This document shows positions 14,049-20,817 of a DNA stretch of 20,817 nt, piece by piece; within the stretch, counting starts at the first letter, position 1; each line of letters begins with the position of its first letter. A model generated the notes under the pieces. The model made no database searches. It was not told the DNA's origin and was given only the letters and a program-made list of their open reading frames with translations. Origin of the DNA: an uncultured beta proteobacterium (lineage in GTDB: Bacteria > Pseudomonadota > Gammaproteobacteria > Burkholderiales > Rhodocyclaceae). Both the position numbers and the translations under genes were made by a program. Location of the stretch: assembly GCA_903953145.1 (NCBI GenBank), contig CAJBIL010000065.1:1-20817 (forward strand). The letters are read 5' to 3'.

Positions 14049-15070
14049 ACTCAACACTTTATAAGCGCACGCACGTTTTGCTGCGTAGCGGCCTGCGGCA
14101 TTTGATCCTGTTCGTTCTGGCGATAGCAACCACGCTGGCTAGCGCTGATGGTTTTGACTACGCATTGAAACCGCAGCGCATTGCCGACGATACCTGGGTG
14201 CTGGTCGGGCGCAGTGAGGATTTCACGATTGCCAATGGTGCGAATATTGTAAATACCGCTTTTGTCGTGACTGGCGCAGGCGTGGTGGTTATTGATTCCG
14301 GCCCATCGCGCTACTACGGCGAGCAATTCCGGCAGGCTATCGCCAGCGTTACCGCCGAGCCGATCGTGAAAGTGCTGATTACTCACTATCACCCGGACCA
14401 TTTCCTTGGCAATCAGGCATTCGCGCTTGAAACGCTGCACGCCCTGCCGGATACGATTAGCGGCATCGCCCGTGACGGTAACGCGTTTGCTGAGAACCTT
14501 TACCGGCTTTCCGGTGATGCGATGCACGGCACCGAGGTGCGCGTTCCGCCCAAAGCCATCGCGCCAGGGCCGTTCAGCGTTGGCACACACCGTTTTGAGG
14601 TACTTGCGCTGGATGGCCACACGGGGGCCGATCTGGCCTTGTTCGACCTGGGTACGGGGGTGCTTTTTACGGGGGATCTGGTTTTTAACGGACGCGCACC
14701 AACCACGCCGCATGCGCGCATCGAGCCCTGGCTGGCTTCACTTGAGCGGCTTGACGCGCTCGGTGCACGCATCATCGTTCCCGGTCATGGTGCAGTTAGC
14801 GAAGCCATGCCAGCCAGCCAGCAAGGTAAGCCGGCGAGTAGCCCGCATGTCTCGATTGCCCAGACCCGCGACTATCTACGCTGGCTGAATGCAACCTTGA
14901 AGGAGGCTGCGGAGCAAGGGCTGGATATGAGCGAAGCGCTGGCGCTGCCGTTGCCGCCGCAAATACAGCGTATGGCGGTCTCCGCGAGCGAGTTCCGGCG
15001 TTCAGTCAGCCATCTTTACCCGGCCGCCGAGCAGGATGCATTGACGCACGCGCATTCCCATCGCTATTGA
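14045..15070 (+). CDS. Quinoprotein relay system zinc metallohydrolase (MBL fold)
   Basis: 341 residues, secreted or anchored by an N-terminal hydrophobic segment (LRHLILFVLAIATTLASA). The metallo-beta-lactamase fold shows THYHPDH (His114, His116, Asp118, His119), GHTGAD (His192), FTGD (Asp211) and PGHG (His248), so a complete two-metal site is present. It resembles SoxH-related hydrolases that co-occur with the SoxYZ-like carrier and PQQ dehydrogenases, and is probably a hydrolase acting on the carrier-bound or a related periplasmic ester/thioester; the substrate is unknown. ATG 14045 overlaps the upstream stop (ATGA). An in-frame ATG at 14033 would add four residues. The C-terminus is His-rich (THAHSHRY), which might bind metal. 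Confidence 0.87.
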   Translation: MNSTLYKRTHVLLRSGLRHLILFVLAIATTLASADGFDYALKPQRIADDTWVLVGRSEDFTIANGANIVNTAFVVTGAGVVVIDSGPSRYYGEQFRQAIASVTAEPIVKVLITHYHPDHFLGNQAFALETLHALPDTISGIARDGNAFAENLYRLSGDAMHGTEVRVPPKAIAPGPFSVGTHRFEVLALDGHTGADLALFDLGTGVLFTGDLVFNGRAPTTPHARIEPWLASLERLDALGARIIVPGHGAVSEAMPASQQGKPASSPHVSIAQTRDYLRWLNATLKEAAEQGLDMSEALALPLPPQIQRMAVSASEFRRSVSHLYPAAEQDALTHAHSHRY

Positions 15071-15087
15071 CAACATATTCGCTGATC

Positions 15088-15876
15088 ATGAGTTCGCATC
15101 CCGCACCTGGCGTTGATTTCGGTTGGCCGGCGGCAACCTGGCAACGACTTCCGCTGTGGGCGGTCGGATTCTCGCTGCTCGTGCATTTGGCAGTGCTGCT
15201 CTGGCCATTCTTGCAGCGACCGGCAAGTAAGGCTGATTTGCCGCCGCTGATGGTCAGTATTCGCATGCCAGCGCCTGCTCAGCGCTTTGCCGAAGTAATG
15301 CCTGTGCTGCAATCACCTCCCGTATCATCTGCCAGCGAGCGCGTTGTGCGTGCGCCGGTGCCGGCCGTGACCAACCGGTTGGCGGTTGCCCGGCCAGCGC
15401 CGGTCAGCAACCCCGTTGTGCCGATTTTGACTACTGCCGCTGCGCTTTCTTCTGCCATTTCTCCGACCGTAAATGAACCGGCGCCTGAGCGTACCGAGGC
15501 TGCACTATTGGCGCGCCCGGCCGAGCCACGTTCAGCGGCAGAAGTCACCGACCCGGCGGCGATGGCCCGTTATATTCGGCTGCTCGGTGATCTGCTCGCC
15601 CAGCAGCAGCAATATCCGCGGCTTGCTGCGGCGCGTGGCTGGGAGGGGGAAGTCCGTTTGCGCTTGCAAGTGGCGCGCAAGGGGACGATCATCGCGGTCC
15701 ATATTCTGCATTCGAGTGGTTTTGAAGTGCTTGATCAACACGCTGTTCAACTTGTCCAGAACACAGCATTGCCGCCACCCCCGGTCGCGAATTCATCGAA
15801 AGACTCTGGCAGCACGGCTGGCCCGGACTTCGTGATTGATATCCCGGTTCATTACGCACTCAAGCGTAATTCCTGA
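15088..15876 (+). CDS. tonB: TonB energy-transducing protein
   Basis: 262 residues: one N-terminal membrane anchor (LPLWAVGFSLLVHLAVLLWPF, about residues 21-41), a long Pro/Ala-rich periplasmic spacer, and a TonB C-terminal domain (YPRLAAARGWEGEVRLRL then VARKGTIIAVHILHSSGFEVLD). It transmits proton-motive force from ExbBD to an outer-membrane receptor. No exbB/exbD is in the window, but a TonB-dependent receptor starts at 20177 downstream, so this looks like a dedicated TonB for that receptor. Neither possible start (ATG 15088 or TTG 15067, which overlaps the upstream stop) has a good ribosome site; I chose the ATG. Confidence 0.85.
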   Translation: MSSHPAPGVDFGWPAATWQRLPLWAVGFSLLVHLAVLLWPFLQRPASKADLPPLMVSIRMPAPAQRFAEVMPVLQSPPVSSASERVVRAPVPAVTNRLAVARPAPVSNPVVPILTTAAALSSAISPTVNEPAPERTEAALLARPAEPRSAAEVTDPAAMARYIRLLGDLLAQQQQYPRLAAARGWEGEVRLRLQVARKGTIIAVHILHSSGFEVLDQHAVQLVQNTALPPPPVANSSKDSGSTAGPDFVIDIPVHYALKRNS

Positions 15877-15939
15877 ACCTGCTGCCCGCCATGCTGCCAA
15901 TCAGCCAGCGATGTTCTTAGGGCCAGAGGAGGTATCCCC

Positions 15940-17328
15940 ATGCGCCGTTTTACGCCCAGTTTGCACACACGCATCAGCCTCGTGCTGACCGCGCTTGCAG
16001 CGGTGCTGGTGCTGGCGCTGGGTGCCTTGTGGCTGAAGCAGAGTCGTGAATCGATCCACGAAGAAGTCGAAGCGGCAAGCCGTGTCGCCGCGCAGTGGCT
16101 GGAGGTTGCCGCGCAGGAGGCGCGCGCTTCGCCACCGGCCTGGAGCAGCGAGCGTCTGCTTGCCCATTTGCAGGCAGTCGGTCGTATTCGTGCCAATGAT
16201 CTTGAAGTGCTTGATAGTACCAACCGTCAGGTTTACCGCTCACCGCAGTCCATTTACAAAGCCGGGCGCGTTGCCCCGGGTTGGTTTGTGGCCGCCGTCG
16301 AGCAGGACTTTGCGGTGCGCCTGATCAACGCCGGGCCGCTGACCCTGATTCTGCGTTCGGATGCCTCACGCGCCATTCTCGATGCCTGGGATGATCTGTG
16401 CCTGATGGCCGGCTGGGCAGCGACGTTGCTGATCGTACTGTTCTTTGTCGCCCGTTTTGCGCTTGACCGTGCGTTACGCCCGCTTGGTCTCGTCATGGCC
16501 GCGCTGGACCGAACCGGCCGTGGCCGTTTCGATACACGGCTACCGGTTTTTGCCGTGCCCGAACTGGGCCGTCTGGCCAGTGCTTTTAACGGTATGGCCG
16601 ACCGGATGACCGAGGCAGTGAATGAGAATGTTCGCCTAGAAAGTGAGCATGAACTGGCCGAGCGCGTGCATGTACGGCTAGAAGCCGAGCGCCGGAGTAT
16701 CGCGCGCGAGCTGCACGATGAACTGGCGCAGGGCATTACCGCTGTTCGTGCGCTGGCCGGCGCCATCGCCCAGCGTACCGGCGAGCAGCCCGCGCTGCAC
16801 GGTCACGCGCAAAGCATCGTGGCGGTGACCGGACAAATGCAGGACGGCGTGCGCAACATCCTGCAACACCTGCGCCCGCGCGCTGAGTTTGAAAGTGTCT
16901 GCGTTGATGAGTTGTTGCGCCGCTATCTGGACGTCTGGCAGCAGCATTACCCCGATATTGCGCTGGGCGTCACGCTGGCGGCGGGTGCCACGCCGATTCG
17001 GGATGATTTTGCCCAAGCCCTGCTGCGGATTGTTCAGGAAGGGCTGACCAACGTCGCCCGCCATGCAGCGGCCAGTCGCGTCGATGTGCAGTTGCGGCAA
17101 TTGCAGGATGGCCGCGAGCACTGGCTGGAGCTTAGTCTTACTGACAACGGGCGTGGCCTCGGTATGCCTTCCGATTTCTCCGGCTGCCGCCTTGGGGTGA
17201 GTGGCATGCGTGAGCGGGTGGCTGCGCTATCCGGCGATTTTCGTTTCGAGCATGCTGCCGGCGGTGGCACGCGACTGTGTGTGCGCCTGCCGATGGGCGC
17301 AACTGTTATTGAGAAAGAATCATCATGA
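15940..17328 (+). CDS. Membrane sensor histidine kinase, MoxY/NarX-like
   Basis: 462 residues. TM1 is at about 11-32 and TM2 at about 153-175, enclosing a periplasmic sensor of about 120 residues of the LapD/MoxY N-terminal type. HAMP follows at about 176-230, then a coiled stretch. The HisKA_3 phosphoacceptor helix is RRSIARELHDELAQG with His259. The ATPase domain shows the N box (EGLTNVARHA, Asn371) and G box (DNGRGLGM), ending VSGMRERV. Everything needed for NarL-type phosphotransfer is present. MoxY-type kinases control methanol oxidation in methylotrophs. AGGAGGT just upstream fixes the ATG at 15940, the best ribosome site in the operon, after a 63-base gap that could hold a secondary promoter. 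The ligand is unknown; alcohol, aldehyde or metal are possible. Confidence 0.9.
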   Translation: MRRFTPSLHTRISLVLTALAAVLVLALGALWLKQSRESIHEEVEAASRVAAQWLEVAAQEARASPPAWSSERLLAHLQAVGRIRANDLEVLDSTNRQVYRSPQSIYKAGRVAPGWFVAAVEQDFAVRLINAGPLTLILRSDASRAILDAWDDLCLMAGWAATLLIVLFFVARFALDRALRPLGLVMAALDRTGRGRFDTRLPVFAVPELGRLASAFNGMADRMTEAVNENVRLESEHELAERVHVRLEAERRSIARELHDELAQGITAVRALAGAIAQRTGEQPALHGHAQSIVAVTGQMQDGVRNILQHLRPRAEFESVCVDELLRRYLDVWQQHYPDIALGVTLAAGATPIRDDFAQALLRIVQEGLTNVARHAAASRVDVQLRQLQDGREHWLELSLTDNGRGLGMPSDFSGCRLGVSGMRERVAALSGDFRFEHAAGGGTRLCVRLPMGATVIEKESS

Positions 17329-17972
17329 GTTTGCCGCTTGCCGGCCAGAAAGTCCTGCTGGCCGATGATCACGCGATTGTACGCATGGGCTTTCGTCTGC
17401 TGCTTGAAGGCGCTGGTGCTCAAGTGCTGGGCGAGGCAGAGAGTGGCGAGCAGGCGTTGCGCCTCTATACCGAGTTGGCGCCCGATATGCTGGTCATGGA
17501 TATATCGATGCCCGGCATCGGCGGTCTTGCTGCGTTGGAGCGGTTGCGCGCCCGCCATCCCAATGCCCGCGTTTTAATGCTCTCAGCGCATCAGGATGCG
17601 GTCATCCCGTTGCGTGCGCTGAAGGCCGGTGCGCTGGGTTATCTGTGCAAACGTTGCACCCCCGATGAGTTTCTGCGTGCCGTGCGCCAGGTCGCGAGTA
17701 ATCAGCGCTATATCGACCCCGAGTTGGCGCAGCAAGTTGCGCTGGCGCAGCTATCTGGCACCGCAGATCCGGTCGAAACGCTGACCGAAAAAGAATTCGC
17801 GGTTTTCCTGCAATTGGCCAATGGTCGTTCGGTCAGCGACATTGCCCATGATTTCAATGTGAGCGCCAGCACGGTCGGCACCCATCTTTACCACATCAAG
17901 CAAAAGCTCAACGCCGGCAACGCCGCCGAACTGGCCGTGATTGCGATGCGTGCCGGATTGATGGAAGCATGA
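17325..17972 (+). CDS. NarL/MoxX-like response regulator
   Basis: 215 residues: a receiver domain with acidic pair Asp14/Asp15 (LLADDH), phosphoacceptor Asp59 (LVMDISMPG), Ser87 and Lys109 (GYLCK), and a C-terminal LuxR-type HTH (LTEKEFAVFLQLANG, SVSDIAHDFNVSASTVGTHLYHIKQKL). It overlaps the kinase by four bases (ATGA) and is surely its partner. The DNA target is unknown; the 13-base-period direct repeat at 12926-12948 is one possible local site. It also overlaps the NosR-like gene downstream by four bases. Confidence 0.92.
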   Translation: MSLPLAGQKVLLADDHAIVRMGFRLLLEGAGAQVLGEAESGEQALRLYTELAPDMLVMDISMPGIGGLAALERLRARHPNARVLMLSAHQDAVIPLRALKAGALGYLCKRCTPDEFLRAVRQVASNQRYIDPELAQQVALAQLSGTADPVETLTEKEFAVFLQLANGRSVSDIAHDFNVSASTVGTHLYHIKQKLNAGNAAELAVIAMRAGLMEA

Positions 17973-20122
17973 ATGTAAGCGTGCGTTTAAGCCGGTCTTG
18001 CTTCAGCACTTGCCAGTATTGGCTGAGGGCTGTGCTGTTGGCAGCGCTACTTGGTTTTTCCCCGTTTTTCGCTGTTGCCGGCGAGTTGAGCAAAGCCGAT
18101 ATCGAGCGTCGTTTTCAGGCGCCCTTGCGGGTTGGCGAAAAACTGACCGAAATCCCCGCCTGGCCGATCAGCAGTGAGCTGGAGCCGAATGCCGGGCCGG
18201 TTGCTTACGCCTTTGAGTCGATTGATCTGGCGCCGATCCCCGGTTTTGAAGGCACGCCGTTCAACTTGCTGATCGCCATTGATCGCAAGGGGACTTACCT
18301 CGATGTTGAGGTGTTGCGCCAGCACGAGCCGGTATTTCTCAGCGGACTTGGCGAAGGGCCGTTGCGCGATTTTGTGGCGCAGTACGCGGGTAAAAGCCTG
18401 TTGCAGCAGATCAGTGTTTCCAGTGTTTATAGCAGCAACGCCGGCAAAGGCGGGGATAAGGGGAACGACAAGCGCGTTGTCCTTGACGGGGTGACCAAAG
18501 CCACCGCCTCGATTCGCATTGTGAACCAGACGGTGCTGACTGCCGCGATGGCCGTCGCCCGCGCCAAGCTTGCGTTTGCGGCGCCGACCCAGCGCGGACC
18601 ACCGGCGCAGCCGCGTGAGGGGGTTTTCGAGCAACTTGACTTTGCCACCTTGTTACAGCGCGGCTACGTCAAACGCCTGACGCTGACCAATCGTGAAGTC
18701 GAACAGCTTTTTGCCGGCAGCGATGGTGCGGGCGAAGATGCCACAGGGCTCGCCGCGCCGGACGATATCGCCGTCGACTTCTACGTCGCCTACCTCAACG
18801 CGCCAACCATTGGCCGGGCCTTGCTCGGTGATGCCAAATACGCAACGATCATGTGGCGTCTGCAAGCCGGGCAGCAGGCTTACTGGGTGGCCGCTGCCGG
18901 CCGCCTGCCACTGATTGACGAAACCTTTGTTCGTGGCACCCCGCCGGCGCGCCTCTCGTTAACGCAGGACAAAGCACCCTACGAGGCGCGTGACCTCGAC
19001 CTTGATCTGGTGCCACCGCCTGGCGCGCCGGGTTTCAACAGCATTCTGGCGCTCCAGACCCCCCCACTCTCCGGGCTTGATCCGGCACAGGCTTTACGCC
19101 TCGATCTGACCTTTAGCCGGGCCCGGGGCTCGATCCTGCCGATCATTACCCAGCGTAGCGTCAGCCTCGACTACACGGCGCCCGAACAGCTCCTCATCTA
19201 CCCGCCCAAACCCTTGCCCGACTGGCTGATCGCCTGGAAAGACCGCTGGCCCGATCTGCTGATCATCAGCATGGCCCTGATCCTGCTCAGCATTGTGCTT
19301 GCCAAACCGCGCTGGATCTCCCTCAGTGCCCGGCGTTTGCAGGTTTTCCGGCTTTCCTTCCTGGCCTTTACGCTGGGGTTCATCGGCTGGTACGCGCAGG
19401 GCCAGCTTTCGATTGTGCAGATTACCGGTGCTATCAAATCGTTAAGGGCAGGGCAGGGGCTGGCCAGTTTTCTTTACGACCCGATTTCACTGCTGCTGAT
19501 TGTTTTTACCGTCATCACCTTCTTTGCCTGGGGGCGTGGCACGTTTTGCGGCTGGCTTTGCCCCTTTGGCGCATTGCAGGAATTCGTGGCCTTGCTTGCC
19601 CGCCGGCTTGGTGTGCGGGCCCGACGCTTGCCACCGCGTTTGGCGCGTGTGCTTGACCGCGGGCGTTATTTCATCCTCGCCGGGCTTGCTGCGGCCGCTT
19701 TCTGGATGCCGCAACTCGCCTCGCGACTGGTTGAAGTCGAGCCGTTCAAAACCGCCATTACCGTGAGTTTTGATCGCAGCTGGCCGTTTGTCGCCTATGC
19801 CGTGGCGTTACTTTTGATCAGCGCCGTCTATTACAAGTTTTTCTGTCGTTTTCTTTGCCCGCTCGGCGCGGCGATCACTCTTGGCGGCAAGCTGCGTCTG
19901 CCCGACTGGCTGACACGCCGCAAGGAATGCGGCCAACCCTGCCAGACCTGCCGCTACCGCTGTACCTATGATGCGATTGAGCCCAGCGGCAAAATCAACT
20001 ACGACAACTGCTTCCAGTGCCTCGATTGCGTCGGTATTTACCACGACGACCAACGCTGCGCCCCGCTCATCCTCTATCGGAGGAAGGGGCGAACGGTGAA
20101 GCTGACGAAGATTGAGGGTTGA
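17969..20122 (+). CDS. NosR/NirI-like membrane flavo-iron-sulfur protein
   Basis: 717 residues with the NosR plan. An N-terminal export segment (about 20-38) precedes a periplasmic FMN-binding domain with the attachment-like motif DGVTKATAS (173-181; Thr179 is the candidate residue). A second periplasmic region follows, then about five membrane helices (near 428-446, 459-477, 504-522, 567-585, 607-625) carrying CGWLCP (527-532) and CRFLCP (626-631). The tail has two 4Fe-4S sets (Cys654, 658, 661, 665; Cys681, 684, 687, 697). NosR supports nitrous oxide reductase, but no nos gene is here. Co-occurrence with the kinase pair, TonB and quinoprotein genes suggests electron supply to another periplasmic reaction. 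The usual Gly before the motif's Ala is Lys here, so FMN attachment should be verified. The ATG overlaps the upstream stop. Confidence 0.88.
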   Translation: MNVSVRLSRSCFSTCQYWLRAVLLAALLGFSPFFAVAGELSKADIERRFQAPLRVGEKLTEIPAWPISSELEPNAGPVAYAFESIDLAPIPGFEGTPFNLLIAIDRKGTYLDVEVLRQHEPVFLSGLGEGPLRDFVAQYAGKSLLQQISVSSVYSSNAGKGGDKGNDKRVVLDGVTKATASIRIVNQTVLTAAMAVARAKLAFAAPTQRGPPAQPREGVFEQLDFATLLQRGYVKRLTLTNREVEQLFAGSDGAGEDATGLAAPDDIAVDFYVAYLNAPTIGRALLGDAKYATIMWRLQAGQQAYWVAAAGRLPLIDETFVRGTPPARLSLTQDKAPYEARDLDLDLVPPPGAPGFNSILALQTPPLSGLDPAQALRLDLTFSRARGSILPIITQRSVSLDYTAPEQLLIYPPKPLPDWLIAWKDRWPDLLIISMALILLSIVLAKPRWISLSARRLQVFRLSFLAFTLGFIGWYAQGQLSIVQITGAIKSLRAGQGLASFLYDPISLLLIVFTVITFFAWGRGTFCGWLCPFGALQEFVALLARRLGVRARRLPPRLARVLDRGRYFILAGLAAAAFWMPQLASRLVEVEPFKTAITVSFDRSWPFVAYAVALLLISAVYYKFFCRFLCPLGAAITLGGKLRLPDWLTRRKECGQPCQTCRYRCTYDAIEPSGKINYDNCFQCLDCVGIYHDDQRCAPLILYRRKGRTVKLTKIEG

Positions 20123-20139
20123 TCCCGCTACACCAAGTT

Positions 20140-20145
20140 TATAAT
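20140..20145 (+). promoter_or_regulatory. Possible -10 box (TATAAT) ahead of the TonB-dependent receptor
   Basis: A perfect TATAAT lies 31 bases before the receptor ATG. TTGATC at 20119-20124 is the nearest -35-like hexamer but is only 15 bases away. The receptor may have its own housekeeping promoter in addition to read-through. Confidence 0.35.
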
Positions 20146-20176
20146 CCGAATCCGCTGTTTTTTCAGGAAGTCCCGC

Positions 20177-20817
20177 ATGTCTTTTATTTGCTGCAGTTTG
20201 CCCGCGCCGCGTTTGTCCGTCGTCCTTATTTCTGCGCTGTTTGTGCCGTTGGCCATGCCGGCAGGTGCGGCCGAGCCGGTGGCTGTGGTTGATGCCCGGG
20301 TTCCTCTCCTGAGCCCGGTCGTGGTCACCGGCAGCCGGGTCGAGCATTCAAGTTTTGATCTGCCGGCAGCGATTGATGTGGTGGATCGTGAGCGTATTAC
20401 GGAAGGGCAGGCGCGGGTCAATGCTTCCGAGGCGCTGGTCGCCGTGCCGGGTATCACGGTACAGAATCGACAAAACTATGCGCAGGATTTGCAGATTTCA
20501 TCGCGTGGCTTCGGCGCCCGCTCGGCGTTTGGCGTGCGTGGCATCAAGCTGATTGCCGACGGTATCCCGGCCAGTATGCCGGATGGTCAGGGGCAGGCGG
20601 CTACTTTCAATCTTGATCAGGCCGAGCGCATCGAAGTTCTGCGTGGGCCATTTTCAGCGGTTTACGGTAACAACGCCGGTGGCGTGATTCAGCTCTTCAC
20701 CCGTGAAGGGAAGGGCGCACCGAGCATCGAAACGTCCGTGGTTGGCGGCAGTTACGGCACCTGGAAAGCCGATGTCAGCGCACAGGGTAAATCCGGCAAT
20801 ATCGGCTATGTGCTTGA
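20177..20817 (+). CDS. TonB-dependent outer-membrane receptor, N-terminal part (cut by window edge)
   Basis: Open reading from the ATG at 20177 (CAGGAAG at 20164-20170) to the window end gives 213 codons with no stop. A signal peptide (LSVVLISALFVPLAMPAGAA) is followed by SPVVVTGSRVE, which may include the TonB box. The plug domain has IDVVDRERI, ASEALVAVPGI, LQISSRGFGARSAFGVRGI, ADGIPASMPDGQGQ, ERIEVLRGPFSAVYGNNAGGVI. The start of the barrel is also present. It takes up a chelate or other bulky ligand across the outer membrane with TonB energy. The plug sequence resembles siderophore/vitamin-type receptors and does not itself name the ligand. Position behind tonB, the two-component pair and the NosR-like gene, in a lanthanide-type alcohol dehydrogenase cluster, makes a metal complex a reasonable guess. 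Confidence 0.9.
   Translation, partial: MSFICCSLPAPRLSVVLISALFVPLAMPAGAAEPVAVVDARVPLLSPVVVTGSRVEHSSFDLPAAIDVVDRERITEGQARVNASEALVAVPGITVQNRQNYAQDLQISSRGFGARSAFGVRGIKLIADGIPASMPDGQGQAATFNLDQAERIEVLRGPFSAVYGNNAGGVIQLFTREGKGAPSIETSVVGGSYGTWKADVSAQGKSGNIGYVL

Noticed and set aside
17969..20122. Annotating the gene as nosR of a denitrification cluster.
   Set aside because: The domain plan fits NosR, but no nosZ, nosD, nosF or nosY is adjacent and the operon context is different; only the family name is supported.

Overview
The window (about 60% GC, dense overlapping genes) looks like a betaproteobacterial chromosome, most likely Rhodocyclales. That placement rests on protein style and gene content and was not tested by a search. 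The left edge carries ordinary genes: the 5' part of mtnA (methionine salvage, minus strand) and a UbiA-family prenyltransferase. From about 1.5 kb to the right edge almost everything belongs to one periplasmic alcohol-oxidation module built round a PQQ-dependent alcohol dehydrogenase.

Layout. (1) 1495-3483, minus: an AcoR-like sigma-54 activator, divergent from a tightly overlapping plus-strand operon (3833-6606) of cytochrome c-550 PedF, a quinoprotein-associated periplasmic binding protein, a seven-repeat YVTN beta-propeller and a cytochrome b561. (2) 6700-7017, minus: a small class I cytochrome c, convergent on that operon across a strong terminator. (3) 7413-9305, plus: a second AcoR-like sigma-54 activator, followed by another small cytochrome c (9425-9805). 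(4) Two minus genes after a bidirectional terminator: a secreted double-Cache protein (9873-10730) and the quinoprotein alcohol dehydrogenase (10973-12769). The dehydrogenase has an Asp-Phe-Asp active-site signature expected of a lanthanide-dependent enzyme. (5) Divergent from it, a long plus-strand operon (13188 onward): SoxYZ-fusion carrier, quinoprotein-relay metallo-beta-lactamase-fold hydrolase, TonB, MoxY-like histidine kinase, NarL/MoxX-like response regulator, NosR-like flavo/iron-sulfur membrane protein, and the start of a TonB-dependent receptor cut by the window edge.

Regulatory thread. Five good -24/-12 (sigma-54) promoters can be read by eye, in front of pedF, the 7017 cytochrome, the 9425 cytochrome, the alcohol dehydrogenase and the SoxYZ operon. 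A shared 7-3-7 inverted repeat, roughly TGYTMCA-N3-TGKARCA, sits upstream of four of the transcription units. It lies 195 and 196 bp from the predicted starts for pedF and the dehydrogenase, 163 bp for the 7017 cytochrome and 96 bp for the SoxYZ operon. One perfect copy (13029-13045) lies between the divergent dehydrogenase and SoxYZ operons. I propose this is the enhancer of one or both AcoR-like activators and that the module is a single local sigma-54 regulon.

Working model (inference). Alcohol is oxidised in the periplasm by the PQQ enzyme. Electrons leave through PedF and the small cytochromes or b561. The SoxYZ-like carrier, hydrolase and NosR-like protein form an auxiliary relay of unknown chemistry. 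TonB plus receptor may import a cofactor, with a lanthanide complex the most attractive candidate, under control of the MoxYX-like two-component pair. No PQQ biosynthesis gene, RNA gene, CRISPR array, insertion sequence or phage gene was seen.
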